From: Telluria beijingensis
GTDB lineage: Bacteria; Pseudomonadota; Gammaproteobacteria; Burkholderiales; Burkholderiaceae_D
Length of the DNA: 64,000 nucleotides
NCBI RefSeq assembly: GCF_030770395.1
Contig: NZ_CP132480.1
Location: 1,944,891-2,008,890, forward strand
Reading direction: 5' to 3'
In this document: positions 39,589 through 49,815 of the stretch, piece after piece
How the letters are laid out: every line of letters begins with the position of its first letter
Position numbering within the stretch: the first letter of the stretch is position 1
Translations under genes and position numbers: made by a program
The notes under the pieces: generated by a model
What the model was told of the DNA's origin: nothing
Seen by the model: only the letters and a program-made list of their open reading frames with translations
Databases searched by the model: none

Positions 39589-41262
39589 TCAGTCCTGGGC
39601 GATCAGCGCCACCGGCGCCGCGGTGTCGAAGCGCACCTTGCCGCCCTTGACCACGGCGCTCTTGCCGGTGTACCAGTCGCGCACGGTGGCGCCGTCGTGG
39701 AACACGCCGCCGACCTGGATGTCCGCCGGCGCGCCGCCCGGCAGGTCGAGCGCCACCACCACGCGGTCGCTGACGCCGTTCTTTTCCCAGGTGCGCTTGA
39801 AGGTGTAGGGGCTGTGGCTGATCATCTGGTGCACGCCTGCCCCGACCGCCGGATGGGCGGCGCGGAAGCGGCCCAGGCGCGCCCAGTGGTCGCGAATGTC
39901 GGCGACGCGGTGCGCGCCGCGTGCGGCATTGGACTTCAGCTCGTCCCAGTTCATGAACGAGCGCAGCGTGGCGTCGCCTGCCGCGCCGTCGACGCGCAGG
40001 ATGCGCGCCGTCTCGTCGCCATAATAGATCTGGGCCGCGCCCGGCGCCAGCAGCAGCTTGTTGGCCGATTCGAACGGGCGCTCGCGCAGCGGGTCGAAGG
40101 GGCTGCCGTCGTCGTGCGAACTGATGTAGTTGAGCACGGAATAACCCTTCATCTCTCCCTGCAGGATGGTCGAGTAATCCGAGAAGATTTTTTCGTAGGG
40201 CTGCTTGGCGTCGCTGCGCAGGCTGAAGCTGATCATGCTGTCGAAGCCCTGGTCCAGGTAATCGACGAAGTCGCCGCCGCCCAGGTCGAACTTGCGCGCA
40301 TGCCTGATCTCGTAGTTGTACACCTCGGAGACCATCCAGAACTTGTCCTCACCCAGGCGCTGCTTCGGATTGGCGCGCTTCCAGTCCTCGAAAGCGAGGC
40401 TGGCTTCCTGCTTGAGTTCCTTCCACAGGCCCGGTTCGGTGTGCTTGACCGTGTCGGCGCGGAAGCCGTCGATGCCGTACTTGCGCACCCAGTCGGCGTG
40501 CCACTTCATCAGGTAGTAGCGCGGCGCGCGCGGATAGCCGGTGCGCTTGAAGAACTCGTCCAGCTCCTTCACCTCGCGCTCGTAGCGACCCTCCTTCTTC
40601 CACTTCGCCACCAGGTGCGGCGGCAGGTCGACGTTGGCGTCGCTATTGGTGAGGAAGTCCGGCAGATTGGCCACCAGCGTGCAGTCGATCGTGGTGCGCG
40701 CATCTTTATAGGTGCACTGCGGGCCGGTACGCACCCACGACTTCGGCCATACCGGATCCTGCTTTGTTACCGGGCCGGTGTGGTTCATCACCACGTCGAA
40801 CACGATGCGGATGCCGCGCGCGTGGGCGGTGTCGACCAGCTCCTTCAGCTCGGCCTCGGTGCCGAAGGCGGCGTCGAGCGCCGTAAAATCCTTGGCCCAG
40901 TAGCCGTGGAAGCCATAGCTCTTGCCGGTGCCTTCATCGGTCGAGCCGTGGATCTGCTCGACGACCGGCGTGAACCAGATCGCGTTCACGCCCAGGTCGG
41001 TGAAATACCCTTCCTTGACCTTCGCCGTGATGCCGGCGATGTCGCCGCCCATGAAGCCGCGCAGCTTGGCGGCATCGTCCTTGCGGCCATACGCCTTGTC
41101 GTTGGCCGGATTGCCGTTGTTGAAGCGGTCCGTCAGCAGGAAGTAGACGGTCGCGTTCTCCCAGACGAAAGGCTTGCCGGCGGGCGCCGTGGTGTGCGCG
41201 GCGGCGGACGACAGCGCGCCGAAGGCGAGCAGCATGGAGGCGGCAAGGACGGGTAGTTTCAT
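39589..41262 (-). CDS. Secreted alpha-amylase (GH13)
   Basis: A 557-residue enzyme with signal peptide MKLPVLAASMLLAFGALS, cleaved after SAAA. GH13 motifs: FDVVMNHTG (about 157), GFRADTVKHTEP with nucleophile Asp (about 270), MVSEVYNYE with acid Glu (about 311) and ISSHDDGSPF (about 378). A C-terminal beta domain follows. It should cut alpha-1,4 bonds of starch or maltodextrin in the periplasm or outside. It starts 37 bases after the pgm stop on the same strand, so it is the last gene of an MFS-pgm-amylase operon. Confidence 0.92.
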   Translation of the reverse strand: MKLPVLAASMLLAFGALSSAAAHTTAPAGKPFVWENATVYFLLTDRFNNGNPANDKAYGRKDDAAKLRGFMGGDIAGITAKVKEGYFTDLGVNAIWFTPVVEQIHGSTDEGTGKSYGFHGYWAKDFTALDAAFGTEAELKELVDTAHARGIRIVFDVVMNHTGPVTKQDPVWPKSWVRTGPQCTYKDARTTIDCTLVANLPDFLTNSDANVDLPPHLVAKWKKEGRYEREVKELDEFFKRTGYPRAPRYYLMKWHADWVRKYGIDGFRADTVKHTEPGLWKELKQEASLAFEDWKRANPKQRLGEDKFWMVSEVYNYEIRHARKFDLGGGDFVDYLDQGFDSMISFSLRSDAKQPYEKIFSDYSTILQGEMKGYSVLNYISSHDDGSPFDPLRERPFESANKLLLAPGAAQIYYGDETARILRVDGAAGDATLRSFMNWDELKSNAARGAHRVADIRDHWARLGRFRAAHPAVGAGVHQMISHSPYTFKRTWEKNGVSDRVVVALDLPGGAPADIQVGGVFHDGATVRDWYTGKSAVVKGGKVRFDTAAPVALIAQD

Positions 41263-41298
41263 GCGGTTTCCTGTGTTGTGGTGTGGCGAGGTGGGTGA

Positions 41299-43050
<1,752 letters not shown>

Positions 43051-44382
43051 TCAAGCCTTGACCGGGGCCGCCTTGTCGGTGACGAACAGGGTCAGCACCG
43101 CCGCGACCAGCATGCAGCCGCCGCCCAGCACCAGGGTCTGGACCGCATGGCCGCCGAACAGGTGCTTGGTGACGCTGCCCAGCAGCAGGCCGCTGACGAT
43201 TTGCGGGATCACGACGAAGAAGTTGAACAGGCCCATGAAGTAACCCATGCGCTTGGCCGGCAGCGAGCCGGCCAGGATCGCGTACGGCATGGTCAGGATC
43301 GAGGCCCAGGCGATGCCGATGCCGATCATCGGCAGCACCAGGGTCTGCTTGTCGGTGATCAGGAACATGCTGGCCAGCGACAGGCCGCCGATGGTCAGGC
43401 ACGTGGCGTGCACGATCTTGCGGCTGGTGGCGCGGGCGAACACCGGCAGGATGAAGGCGGCCAGCGCCGACACGCCGCTGTACACCGCGAACATGATGCC
43501 GACCCAGTTGCCGGCGTCCTGGTAGGCGCTCGATTGCGCATCGGTGGTGCCGTAGACGTTGTCGGCGATCGCGGTGCCGGTGTAGATCCACATCGCGAAC
43601 AGCGCGATCCAGGTGAAGAACTGCACGAAGGCCAGTTGCACCATGGTGCGCGGCATCTTGCCGAAGCCGCCGAGGATCTCGACGAACATCGTGCCCACGC
43701 CGCGCGAGGCCTTACGCTCCTTATGGAAGGCCTCCATGTCGGGCGGCGGCAGTTCGTCGGCGAATAGCACGGTCCAGCTTACCGCCAGGAAGAACACCAG
43801 GCCGCCGGCATAGAAGGAGTAGCGCACGGTGTCCGGGATCACGCCGCCGACGGCAGCGTTGGACACGCCCATGCTCTCGAAGAAGGTCGGCAAGAGCGAT
43901 GCGATGACGGCGCCGCAGCCGATGAAGAAGGTCTGCATCGCATAGCCCGCGGTCTGCTGGGCCGGATCGAGCTTGTCGCCGACAAAGGCGCGGAACGGTT
44001 CCATCGATACGTTGATGGCGGCGTCCATCATCCACAGCACGGCGACCGCCATCCACAGCGCGGTGGAGTTCGGCATCAGGAATAGCGCGATCGCGGCCAG
44101 CACGGCGCCGATGAAGAAGAACGGACGGCGGCGGCCCCATTTCGGGTGCCAGGTATTGTCGCTCAGGTAGCCGATGATCGGCTGGACCAGCAGGCCGGTG
44201 ACCGGCGCGGCCAGCCAGTACAGGGCCAGGTTGTCGGGATCGGCGCCGAGGGTGGCGAAGATGCGGCTGGTATTGGCGTTCTGCAGCGCGAAGCCGAACT
44301 GGATGCCGAAGAAACCGAAGCTCATGTTCCACAGCTGCCAGAACGACAGGCGCGGCTTGAGCACGGTCGATTGCATATCCAT
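43051..44382 (-). CDS. MFS sugar transporter of SLC45/GPH type (probable maltose/maltodextrin importer)
   Basis: A 443-residue inner-membrane protein with twelve hydrophobic segments. The opening LSFWQLWNMSFGFFGIQFGF and the loop IGYLSDNTWHPKWGRRRPF are characteristic of the sucrose/maltose SLC45-like branch known from Xanthomonas and Caulobacter. It should import maltose or maltodextrins with protons or sodium. It is first in a run with pgm and amylase (120 and 37 bases apart). Two TGTAGT-type sites lie 150-280 bases upstream. No maltose ABC importer is in the window, so this is the likely inner-membrane route. Confidence 0.85.
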   Translation of the reverse strand: MDMQSTVLKPRLSFWQLWNMSFGFFGIQFGFALQNANTSRIFATLGADPDNLALYWLAAPVTGLLVQPIIGYLSDNTWHPKWGRRRPFFFIGAVLAAIALFLMPNSTALWMAVAVLWMMDAAINVSMEPFRAFVGDKLDPAQQTAGYAMQTFFIGCGAVIASLLPTFFESMGVSNAAVGGVIPDTVRYSFYAGGLVFFLAVSWTVLFADELPPPDMEAFHKERKASRGVGTMFVEILGGFGKMPRTMVQLAFVQFFTWIALFAMWIYTGTAIADNVYGTTDAQSSAYQDAGNWVGIMFAVYSGVSALAAFILPVFARATSRKIVHATCLTIGGLSLASMFLITDKQTLVLPMIGIGIAWASILTMPYAILAGSLPAKRMGYFMGLFNFFVVIPQIVSGLLLGSVTKHLFGGHAVQTLVLGGGCMLVAAVLTLFVTDKAAPVKA

Positions 44383-44534
44383 TGTGTGTCCCCAATCTGG
44401 CCCGGACGCGACCGGGCTTCTCTCGTGTGTGATTGCACGGCCGCTCGTTCGAGCGTGCCGTCAGTGCCTTGTGCAGGATGCGGTGCGAAGCCGGAAGGGA
44501 CGAAAAGAGACGACCACAGTCCGGCTAGCGTATC

Positions 44535-44549
44535 TGTAGCAAAATAACA
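44535..44549. promoter_or_regulatory. TGTAGT-N3-ACTACA type operator candidate upstream of the MFS transporter
   Basis: TGTAGCAAAATAACA: left half 5 of 6, right half weaker. It lies 153 bases upstream of the transporter start. Confidence 0.35.
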
Positions 44550-44624
44550 TGGTGGTTTCTAGGTGTCAATCGCGGCGTTCCCATAGTAGGACAGCCGCGA
44601 CAACCCAGTGTAAACACGGATTTT

Positions 44625-44662
44625 TGTAGTCAAACAACAGCGTGCACCGTCGTTTGACTACC
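44625..44662. promoter_or_regulatory. Paired operator candidates in inverted orientation
   Basis: TGTAGTCAAACAACA (44625-44639) and, inverted, CGTCGTTTGACTACC (44648-44662). The inner GTAGTCAAAC and GTTTGACTAC are perfect 10-bp inverted repeats 16 bases apart. It sits between the helicase stop (44666) and the MFS transporter. There is no T-tract on either side, so it is not a standard terminator. The rest of 44383-44624 shows only the site at 44535. Confidence 0.45.
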
Positions 44663-44665
44663 TGC

Positions 44666-46504
44666 TTACGCCTGCCCTTTGCGGTGCGGCTTCTTGCCCG
44701 GCGCCGGCTTTTCGCTCAGGCGGCGTTCGACGCCCTTCTTGGCGGCGTACGGTTTCTTCGCAGCGGGCGTGGCCGGCGTTTCGCCATCGCGCGTGATATC
44801 GAGCTGGCGCCCTGCCACCCACACGGTCTTGAGGTGGTCGACCAGGTCCTTCGGCATGTCGTCCGGCAGGTCCAGCGTCGAATAGTCGTCATAGATCTCG
44901 ATGCGGCCGATGTGCTTCGACGGGATATTGGCTTCGTTGGCGATCGCGCCGACGATATTGCCCGGCTTGGCGCCGTGCACATAGCCGACTTCGATGCGGA
45001 AGGTGGCCATGCCCGGCTCCGGCTCGCGCGCCACGCGCTCTTTCTTGAAGCCCGGCTCGCGCGGCGGACGCGCGGGACGGTCTTCCCACTCGCCGCGCGG
45101 CGGACGCTCCTGGAAGCCGCGCTCGGCGCCGCCGCCAAACTCGCGCTGCGACGGCACGCCTTCCGGACGCGCCTCGCGATCCGGCTTGGTCAGCAGCAGC
45201 GGCTCGTCGCCGCGCGCCAGCTTGGCCAGCGCAGCCGCGATCTCGATCGCCGGCACGTTGTCTTCACGCTCTATCTCTTCGATCAGCGAGCGGAACACTT
45301 CCAGCCCGCCTTCGGCCAGCGTGGTGCGGATCTGGTCCTTGAAGCGGCTGATGCGCACTTCGTTGACTTCCTTGATCGTCGGCAGCGACAGCGGCGCCAC
45401 CGGCTGGCGCGTGGCGCGCTCGATCGCCTTCAGCAGGCCGCGTTCGCGCGGGGTGATGAACAGGATCGCGTCGCCGCTGCGGCCCGCGCGGCCGGTGCGG
45501 CCGATGCGGTGGGTATAGCTCTCGGGATCGGACGGCACGTCGTAGTTGATCACGTGGCTGATGCGCTCCACGTCCAGGCCGCGGGCGGCGACGTCGGTCG
45601 CCACCAGGATGTCGATCTTGCCGTTCTTGAGCTGCTCGATGGTGCGCTCGCGCTGTTGCTGGGCCATGTCGCCGTTGATGGCGGTGGCGGCGAAGCCGCG
45701 CGCCTGCAGCTTGGTCGCCAGTTCCTCGGTGCCCAGCTTGGTGCGGGCGAAGATGATCATGCCATCGAACGGTTCGGCCTCGAGGATGCGGGTCAGCGCG
45801 TCGAGCTTGTGCATGCCCGACACCAGCCAGTAGCGCTGGGTGATGTTCTCGGCGGTGCCGGTCTTGGCCGCGACGGTCACTTCGGCCGGATCGCGCAGAT
45901 AGGTCTTGGCGATGCGCTTGATCGCCGGCGGCATGGTGGCCGAGAACAGCGTGGTCTGGCGGCCTTCCGGGGTCTGCTGCAGGATGTGTTCGACGTCGTC
46001 GATGAAGCCCATGCGCAGCATTTCGTCGGCTTCGTCGAGCACCAGCGTGGTCAGCTGCGACAGGTCGAGCGAACCTTTTTCGATATGGTCGATGACCCGG
46101 CCCGGGGTGCCGACGACGACGTGCACGCCGCGGCGCAGGCTCGACAGCTGCGGGCCGTAGCTCTGGCCGCCGTAGATCGGCAGCACGTGGAAGCCCTTGA
46201 TGTGGGCGGCATAGCTCTGGAAGGCTTCGGCCACCTGGATCGCGAGCTCGCGCGTGGGCGCCAGCACCAGCGCCTGCGGGGTGGTCTGCTTGATGTCGAT
46301 GCGCGACAGGATCGGCAGGGCGAAGGCGGCGGTCTTGCCGGTGCCGGTCTGGGCCTGTCCCAGCACGTCGCGCCCTTCCAGCAGCAAAGGAATGGTGGCG
46401 GCCTGGATCGGCGACGGCGTTTCGTAGCCGACGTCCTTCAGCGCTTTCAGGACGGGCGCCGAGATGGAAAGGTCGGAGAACGATGGGATGGGGGTGTCGG
46501 ACAT
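44666..46504 (-). CDS. deaD: DEAD-box RNA helicase (DeaD/CsdA type)
   Basis: A 612-residue ATP-dependent RNA helicase. N-terminal Q motif (PTPIQAATIPLLL-like SPIQAATIPLLL), Walker A AQTGTGKT (about 53-60), PTRELAIQ, DEADEML (about 159-165), SAT and the C-domain motif HRIGRTGRAGRSG. Residues about 480-570 form a DbpA-type RNA-binding domain (FRIEVGYVHGAKPGNIVGAI). The tail is basic. DeaD unwinds structured RNA in cold-shock and ribosome assembly. It stands apart from the glucan genes in function and is probably transcribed from its own promoter. Confidence 0.93.
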   Translation of the reverse strand: MSDTPIPSFSDLSISAPVLKALKDVGYETPSPIQAATIPLLLEGRDVLGQAQTGTGKTAAFALPILSRIDIKQTTPQALVLAPTRELAIQVAEAFQSYAAHIKGFHVLPIYGGQSYGPQLSSLRRGVHVVVGTPGRVIDHIEKGSLDLSQLTTLVLDEADEMLRMGFIDDVEHILQQTPEGRQTTLFSATMPPAIKRIAKTYLRDPAEVTVAAKTGTAENITQRYWLVSGMHKLDALTRILEAEPFDGMIIFARTKLGTEELATKLQARGFAATAINGDMAQQQRERTIEQLKNGKIDILVATDVAARGLDVERISHVINYDVPSDPESYTHRIGRTGRAGRSGDAILFITPRERGLLKAIERATRQPVAPLSLPTIKEVNEVRISRFKDQIRTTLAEGGLEVFRSLIEEIEREDNVPAIEIAAALAKLARGDEPLLLTKPDREARPEGVPSQREFGGGAERGFQERPPRGEWEDRPARPPREPGFKKERVAREPEPGMATFRIEVGYVHGAKPGNIVGAIANEANIPSKHIGRIEIYDDYSTLDLPDDMPKDLVDHLKTVWVAGRQLDITRDGETPATPAAKKPYAAKKGVERRLSEKPAPGKKPHRKGQA

Positions 46505-46618
46505 AAAAGAATTGCTCTTGAAATAAGTAGAAACGAAACCGACAGTTTACACCGTCGTCTCGTCCGGGGCGCTAAATAGGATGGATGCGGGGGTCAAAAC
46601 CACAGAATCCGGAAAAAC

Positions 46619-46652
46619 AAAAAAGCCCTTGCAGGCAAAAACCTGCAAGGGC
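46619..46652 (-). terminator. Rho-independent terminator of TonB receptor 1
   Basis: On the minus strand GCCCTTGCAGG and CCTGCAAGGGC pair around a six-base loop, followed by six T. It lies 57 bases after the receptor stop. The remaining 46505-46708 bases show nothing else except the helicase leader. Confidence 0.9.
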
Positions 46653-46708
46653 CCCGATGAGGGCAGGCGCTGCCGCCGTGGCGGCGCGCCGGTATTACGG
46701 CGTGAAAC

Positions 46709-49378
46709 TTACAGCTTGTAGTTCAGGCCGAGCAGCATCTGGCGGCCATACTTGCTGTAGCCGCGCGGACGGTCTTCGGTGCCGGCGTAGCTGCGGAACG
46801 CGGTATCGGTCAGGTTGTTCACCTGGAACAGCACCGACAGGCCTTCGATCTGCTTGAAGTCGTAACCCAGCTGCAGGTCGACCACTTTATCAGCTTTCAC
46901 GTAGGTCAGCTCGGTAGCGCCGCCGATGCCGCCGATCTCGCCCACGAAATCGCTGCGGTAACGCTGGCTGACGCGGGCCGAGAAACCGTCTTTTTCATAG
47001 TAGGCGGTGACGTTGAACACGCGCTTGGACAGGCCCGGCAGCGGGATCGCGAGGCTGCCGAAGCGCTGGTCGACGATCGAGATTTCGCTGGCGGTGAACG
47101 AGGCGTTGGCGGTGATGCCGAAGCCGTCGAGCATCGGGTGGATCATGTCGAGCGGGGTCGAGGCCGCGAATTCCAGGCCTTTCAGGTTGCCGCCTTCGCC
47201 GTTCATCGGCTGGGTCATGGTGCCGATATTGGTCAGCGCGCCCTGCAGGTTAAACTCGGAGAAGTCACGCGGCACCGTCACGCTGTAGATGTACGAGGAC
47301 AGGTCCTTGTAGAAGCCGGCAGCCGAGACATAGCCCTTGTTGCCGAAGTATTTTTCGTACGACAGGTCGACCTGCTTGGCGCGCCATGGATCGAGCTGGG
47401 CGTTGCCGCCATTGCCCCACGGGGTGCCGGTGGTCTGCGCGGTCAGGCCCACTTCGAGGGCGGCGTTCAGCTGGTTCAGCTTGGCGCGCGCCAGGGTCTT
47501 GCCGGCGCCGAAGCGGATGAATTGCTGGTCAGGCAGGGCCCAGGACAGGTTCACGCTCGGCAGGTAGTCGGTGTATTTCTTGCCGTCGGTCAGCGGGACC
47601 AGGTCGGCGAACGGCCAGGCGCGCAGGGTGTTCGCGGTCGAGCTCTGGTCGGTCTCGATCACTTGCATGCCGATATTGCCGCGCAGTGGCATCGACATCA
47701 GTTCCGTGTCGATGTTCAGCTTGGCGTAGCCGGTCTTGACCTTTTCTTCGATCGACCAGTTCTTGGTCGCGCCCCATGGCACCAGGATGGCCGGGGTGAA
47801 CGGGCCGAAGTTATTCGCCAGCACGGCGTCGATGTCCCAGCTCAGCGAATTCTGCAGCCCATACAGGCCTTGCGAACCGTTGATCACGCCAGGTGCGAAG
47901 GTACCGGCGCCGATCTTCGAGAAGCCGGTTTCCAGGTGCTCTTTCTCTTTTTCGCGCTTGGAGTGGTTGTAGCCGACTTCCAGGCTGCTGAACGGACCGT
48001 CGGCGAACTTGCGCTCGAGGCTGACGCGGAACGACGTCATCTTGTCGGTCATGTTCGGGGCATTCACATAACCTTCGCCGAACTGGCCGCCGATGGCGAT
48101 CTGCGACGGATCGTCGTACACGCCCGACAGCGACAGTTGCGGGATGGTGCCGCCGTTGTAGCTGTAGCCCAGGGTCTGGCGCGCGGCGCGGCCGGCGTTG
48201 ATCTCGATCAGCTGTTCCTTGTGGTCGGCCTTCGAGCGGCTGATGTCGACGATACCGACCCAGTCGCCATTGGTGTAGCGGTTGTTCCAGCCGAAGGCGG
48301 TCAGCTTGTCGTCGCGCGTCATGCGGTTGTTACGCACGACCGGATTGACGTTGTTGGCGGTGCCGGCGATGGCGACGCCATTGACCACGCTCGACGGCGC
48401 GAAGCGCACTTCGCCGTCGTCCTTCAGTGGAATCTCGATGCCGCGGCGGATTTCTTCCTGGTCGAAGCGCGAGTGGTAGACGTCGAAGGTCGAGCTGAAG
48501 TTGCGGTTCGGACGCCATTCCAGCACGCCCATCAGGCCGTCGCGCACCTGGTCGCCGGTGGTGGCCATCGACTTGATGCCCTTCGGCACCTTGACGGTCG
48601 TGCCCGGCACGGCATTAGTGTCGTCCACCCAGTCCCAGGTCTCGAACTGCTGGTGCACGTTCGGTTTGTCCTGGCGCGCATAGCCGATCGCCACGCCGAT
48701 GGTGCGGTCGGCGAACTGGTCGATGTAGGAGGCGCTGATGCGGCTGCCGGTGTCCGGCGAACCGGCGCTGATCGAGCCCTTCGAATTCTTTTCGCCGCGC
48801 ACGTTGACGCTGATGGTGCGCTCGCGCAGTGACAGCGGCTTGATGGTCTGCAGGTCGACCGTGCCCGACAGGCCCTGGCCGATCACGCTGGCGTCGCCGG
48901 TCTTGTACACGGTGACGGCATTGATCAGTTCGGATGGGTACTGGTCGTATTCGACGGTACGGTCGGAGCTGGTGGTGACCTGCTCGCGGCCGTTCAGCAG
49001 CGCGGTCGACAGGTCGCCCGAGGTGCCGCGGATGCTGATCGACTGGGCCTGGCCGTTGACGCGCTGGGCCGACAGGCCCGGCAGGCGGGCCAGCGATTCG
49101 GCGATCGACACGTCCGGCAGCTTGCCGATGTCTTCCGAGGAGATCGCTTCGACGATGCCGGTCGATTCGCGCTTGACGGCGATCGCGTCCTCGATCGCGC
49201 GGCGGATGCCGGTCACGGTCACGGTGGTGACGGGCGCGTCGGGATTCAGGGTGGCGGCTTCGGAGGTGGCGGCGGTTTGCGCGTGTGCGCTGCCGGCCAG
49301 AACCGTGACGAAGATGGCGCAGCCGGCGGCAACCGGGCTCAACTGGAATGCGGCGCGCTTGGTGGCGATGTTTTTCAT
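46709..49378 (-). CDS. TonB-dependent outer-membrane receptor 1 (TonB_Xanth_Caul type)
   Basis: An 889-residue receptor. The signal peptide is residues 1-33 (SPVAAGCAIFVTVLAGSAHA). A TonB-box-like VTTVTVTGIRRAI follows, then the plug domain (SAESLARLPG-like AESLARLPGLSAQ, IRGTSGD) and the barrel ending in NYKL with a C-terminal aromatic-rich strand (GRQMLLGLNYKL). The IGKLPDVSIAESL plug motif marks the carbohydrate-linked Xanthomonas/Caulobacter type. It should import malto-oligosaccharides with energy from TonB/ExbBD. GAGGGGACAC precedes the ATG. A promoter and operator candidates lie within 300 bases upstream. Confidence 0.9.
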   Translation of the reverse strand: MKNIATKRAAFQLSPVAAGCAIFVTVLAGSAHAQTAATSEAATLNPDAPVTTVTVTGIRRAIEDAIAVKRESTGIVEAISSEDIGKLPDVSIAESLARLPGLSAQRVNGQAQSISIRGTSGDLSTALLNGREQVTTSSDRTVEYDQYPSELINAVTVYKTGDASVIGQGLSGTVDLQTIKPLSLRERTISVNVRGEKNSKGSISAGSPDTGSRISASYIDQFADRTIGVAIGYARQDKPNVHQQFETWDWVDDTNAVPGTTVKVPKGIKSMATTGDQVRDGLMGVLEWRPNRNFSSTFDVYHSRFDQEEIRRGIEIPLKDDGEVRFAPSSVVNGVAIAGTANNVNPVVRNNRMTRDDKLTAFGWNNRYTNGDWVGIVDISRSKADHKEQLIEINAGRAARQTLGYSYNGGTIPQLSLSGVYDDPSQIAIGGQFGEGYVNAPNMTDKMTSFRVSLERKFADGPFSSLEVGYNHSKREKEKEHLETGFSKIGAGTFAPGVINGSQGLYGLQNSLSWDIDAVLANNFGPFTPAILVPWGATKNWSIEEKVKTGYAKLNIDTELMSMPLRGNIGMQVIETDQSSTANTLRAWPFADLVPLTDGKKYTDYLPSVNLSWALPDQQFIRFGAGKTLARAKLNQLNAALEVGLTAQTTGTPWGNGGNAQLDPWRAKQVDLSYEKYFGNKGYVSAAGFYKDLSSYIYSVTVPRDFSEFNLQGALTNIGTMTQPMNGEGGNLKGLEFAASTPLDMIHPMLDGFGITANASFTASEISIVDQRFGSLAIPLPGLSKRVFNVTAYYEKDGFSARVSQRYRSDFVGEIGGIGGATELTYVKADKVVDLQLGYDFKQIEGLSVLFQVNNLTDTAFRSYAGTEDRPRGYSKYGRQMLLGLNYKL

Positions 49379-49471
49379 GTGTCCCCTCAGATAGAACGAT
49401 GTGGTCCCGAAATCAGCTGGCTGGCCGGACCGGGATCGGCTTTTTGCGACAAAATCAACGTTGGGCGGAAT

Positions 49472-49499
49472 TTTGTATTAAAACTAGATGCACTGTCAA
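49472..49499 (-). promoter_or_regulatory. Sigma70-like promoter of TonB receptor 1
   Basis: On the minus strand TTGACA (49499-49494), 16 bases, TACAAA (49477-49472), about 94 bases before the start codon. The operator candidate 49474-49488 lies in the spacer and over the -10 box. Confidence 0.55.
49474..49488. promoter_or_regulatory. Operator candidate over the TonB receptor 1 promoter
   Basis: TGTATTAAAACTAGA. The 11-base core AAAACTAGATN with TGTANT before it is shared with 54384-54398 in front of receptor 2. A regulator bound here would cover the promoter. Confidence 0.5.
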
Positions 49500-49569
49500 C
49501 GGGAGTTATTTGCAGCAAGGATCATCGCAGGTTTTTCGCTAATTCATTGTAAATGAACGAGTTTTTCGT

Positions 49570-49584
49570 TGTTAAAGCGCTACA
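49570..49584. promoter_or_regulatory. Operator candidate (TGTTAA-AGC-GCTACA)
   Basis: Right half GCTACA matches the strong site at 49602-49616 exactly; left half is partial. It lies 18 bases from that site, so cooperative binding is conceivable. Confidence 0.35.
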
Positions 49585-49601
49585 TGGCGATTTTCCCGGT
49601 C

Positions 49602-49616
49602 TGTAGTCAGGCTACA
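49602..49616. promoter_or_regulatory. Strong operator candidate upstream of TonB receptor 1
   Basis: TGTAGTCAGGCTACA, a near-perfect palindrome with one mismatched pair. An almost identical copy, TGTACTCAGGCTACA, lies at 54469-54483. Confidence 0.55.
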
Positions 49617-49670
49617 AATGCCTTAAAAACCAGCATGATTTTCTTGCTTTGCACCATCGTGGTGCACTTA

Positions 49671-49685
49671 TGTAGTAAAACAACC
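49671..49685. promoter_or_regulatory. Operator candidate (TGTAGT-AAA-ACAACC)
   Basis: Left half is perfect, right half partial. The neighbouring GCACCA-TCG-TGGTGC (49651-49665) is an unrelated perfect 15-nt palindrome. The 49379-49815 gap thus contains the receptor promoter, four operator candidates, this palindrome and the halogenase terminator. Confidence 0.4.
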
Positions 49686-49766
49686 AGATCAGAAGCGAGG
49701 CGTTCAAACGCATGAAAAATTGCTACATGCAAATGATCGGACCCTGATGTGTCGTTACAACAGGCG

Positions 49767-49790
49767 AAAAAAAAGCCGCCCGAAGGCGGC
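49767..49790 (-). terminator. Rho-independent terminator of the halogenase gene
   Basis: On the minus strand GCCGCC-TTCG-GGCGGC with a stable tetraloop, followed by eight T. It lies 26 bases after the stop. Confidence 0.92.
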
Positions 49791-49815
49791 CGCGTGACGC
49801 AGGAATGACGGTCGA

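Noticed and set aside
44626..44661. Inverted repeat after the helicase gene as a terminator
   Set aside because: No T-tract follows on either strand and the arms match the operator motif, so it is listed as a regulatory site.
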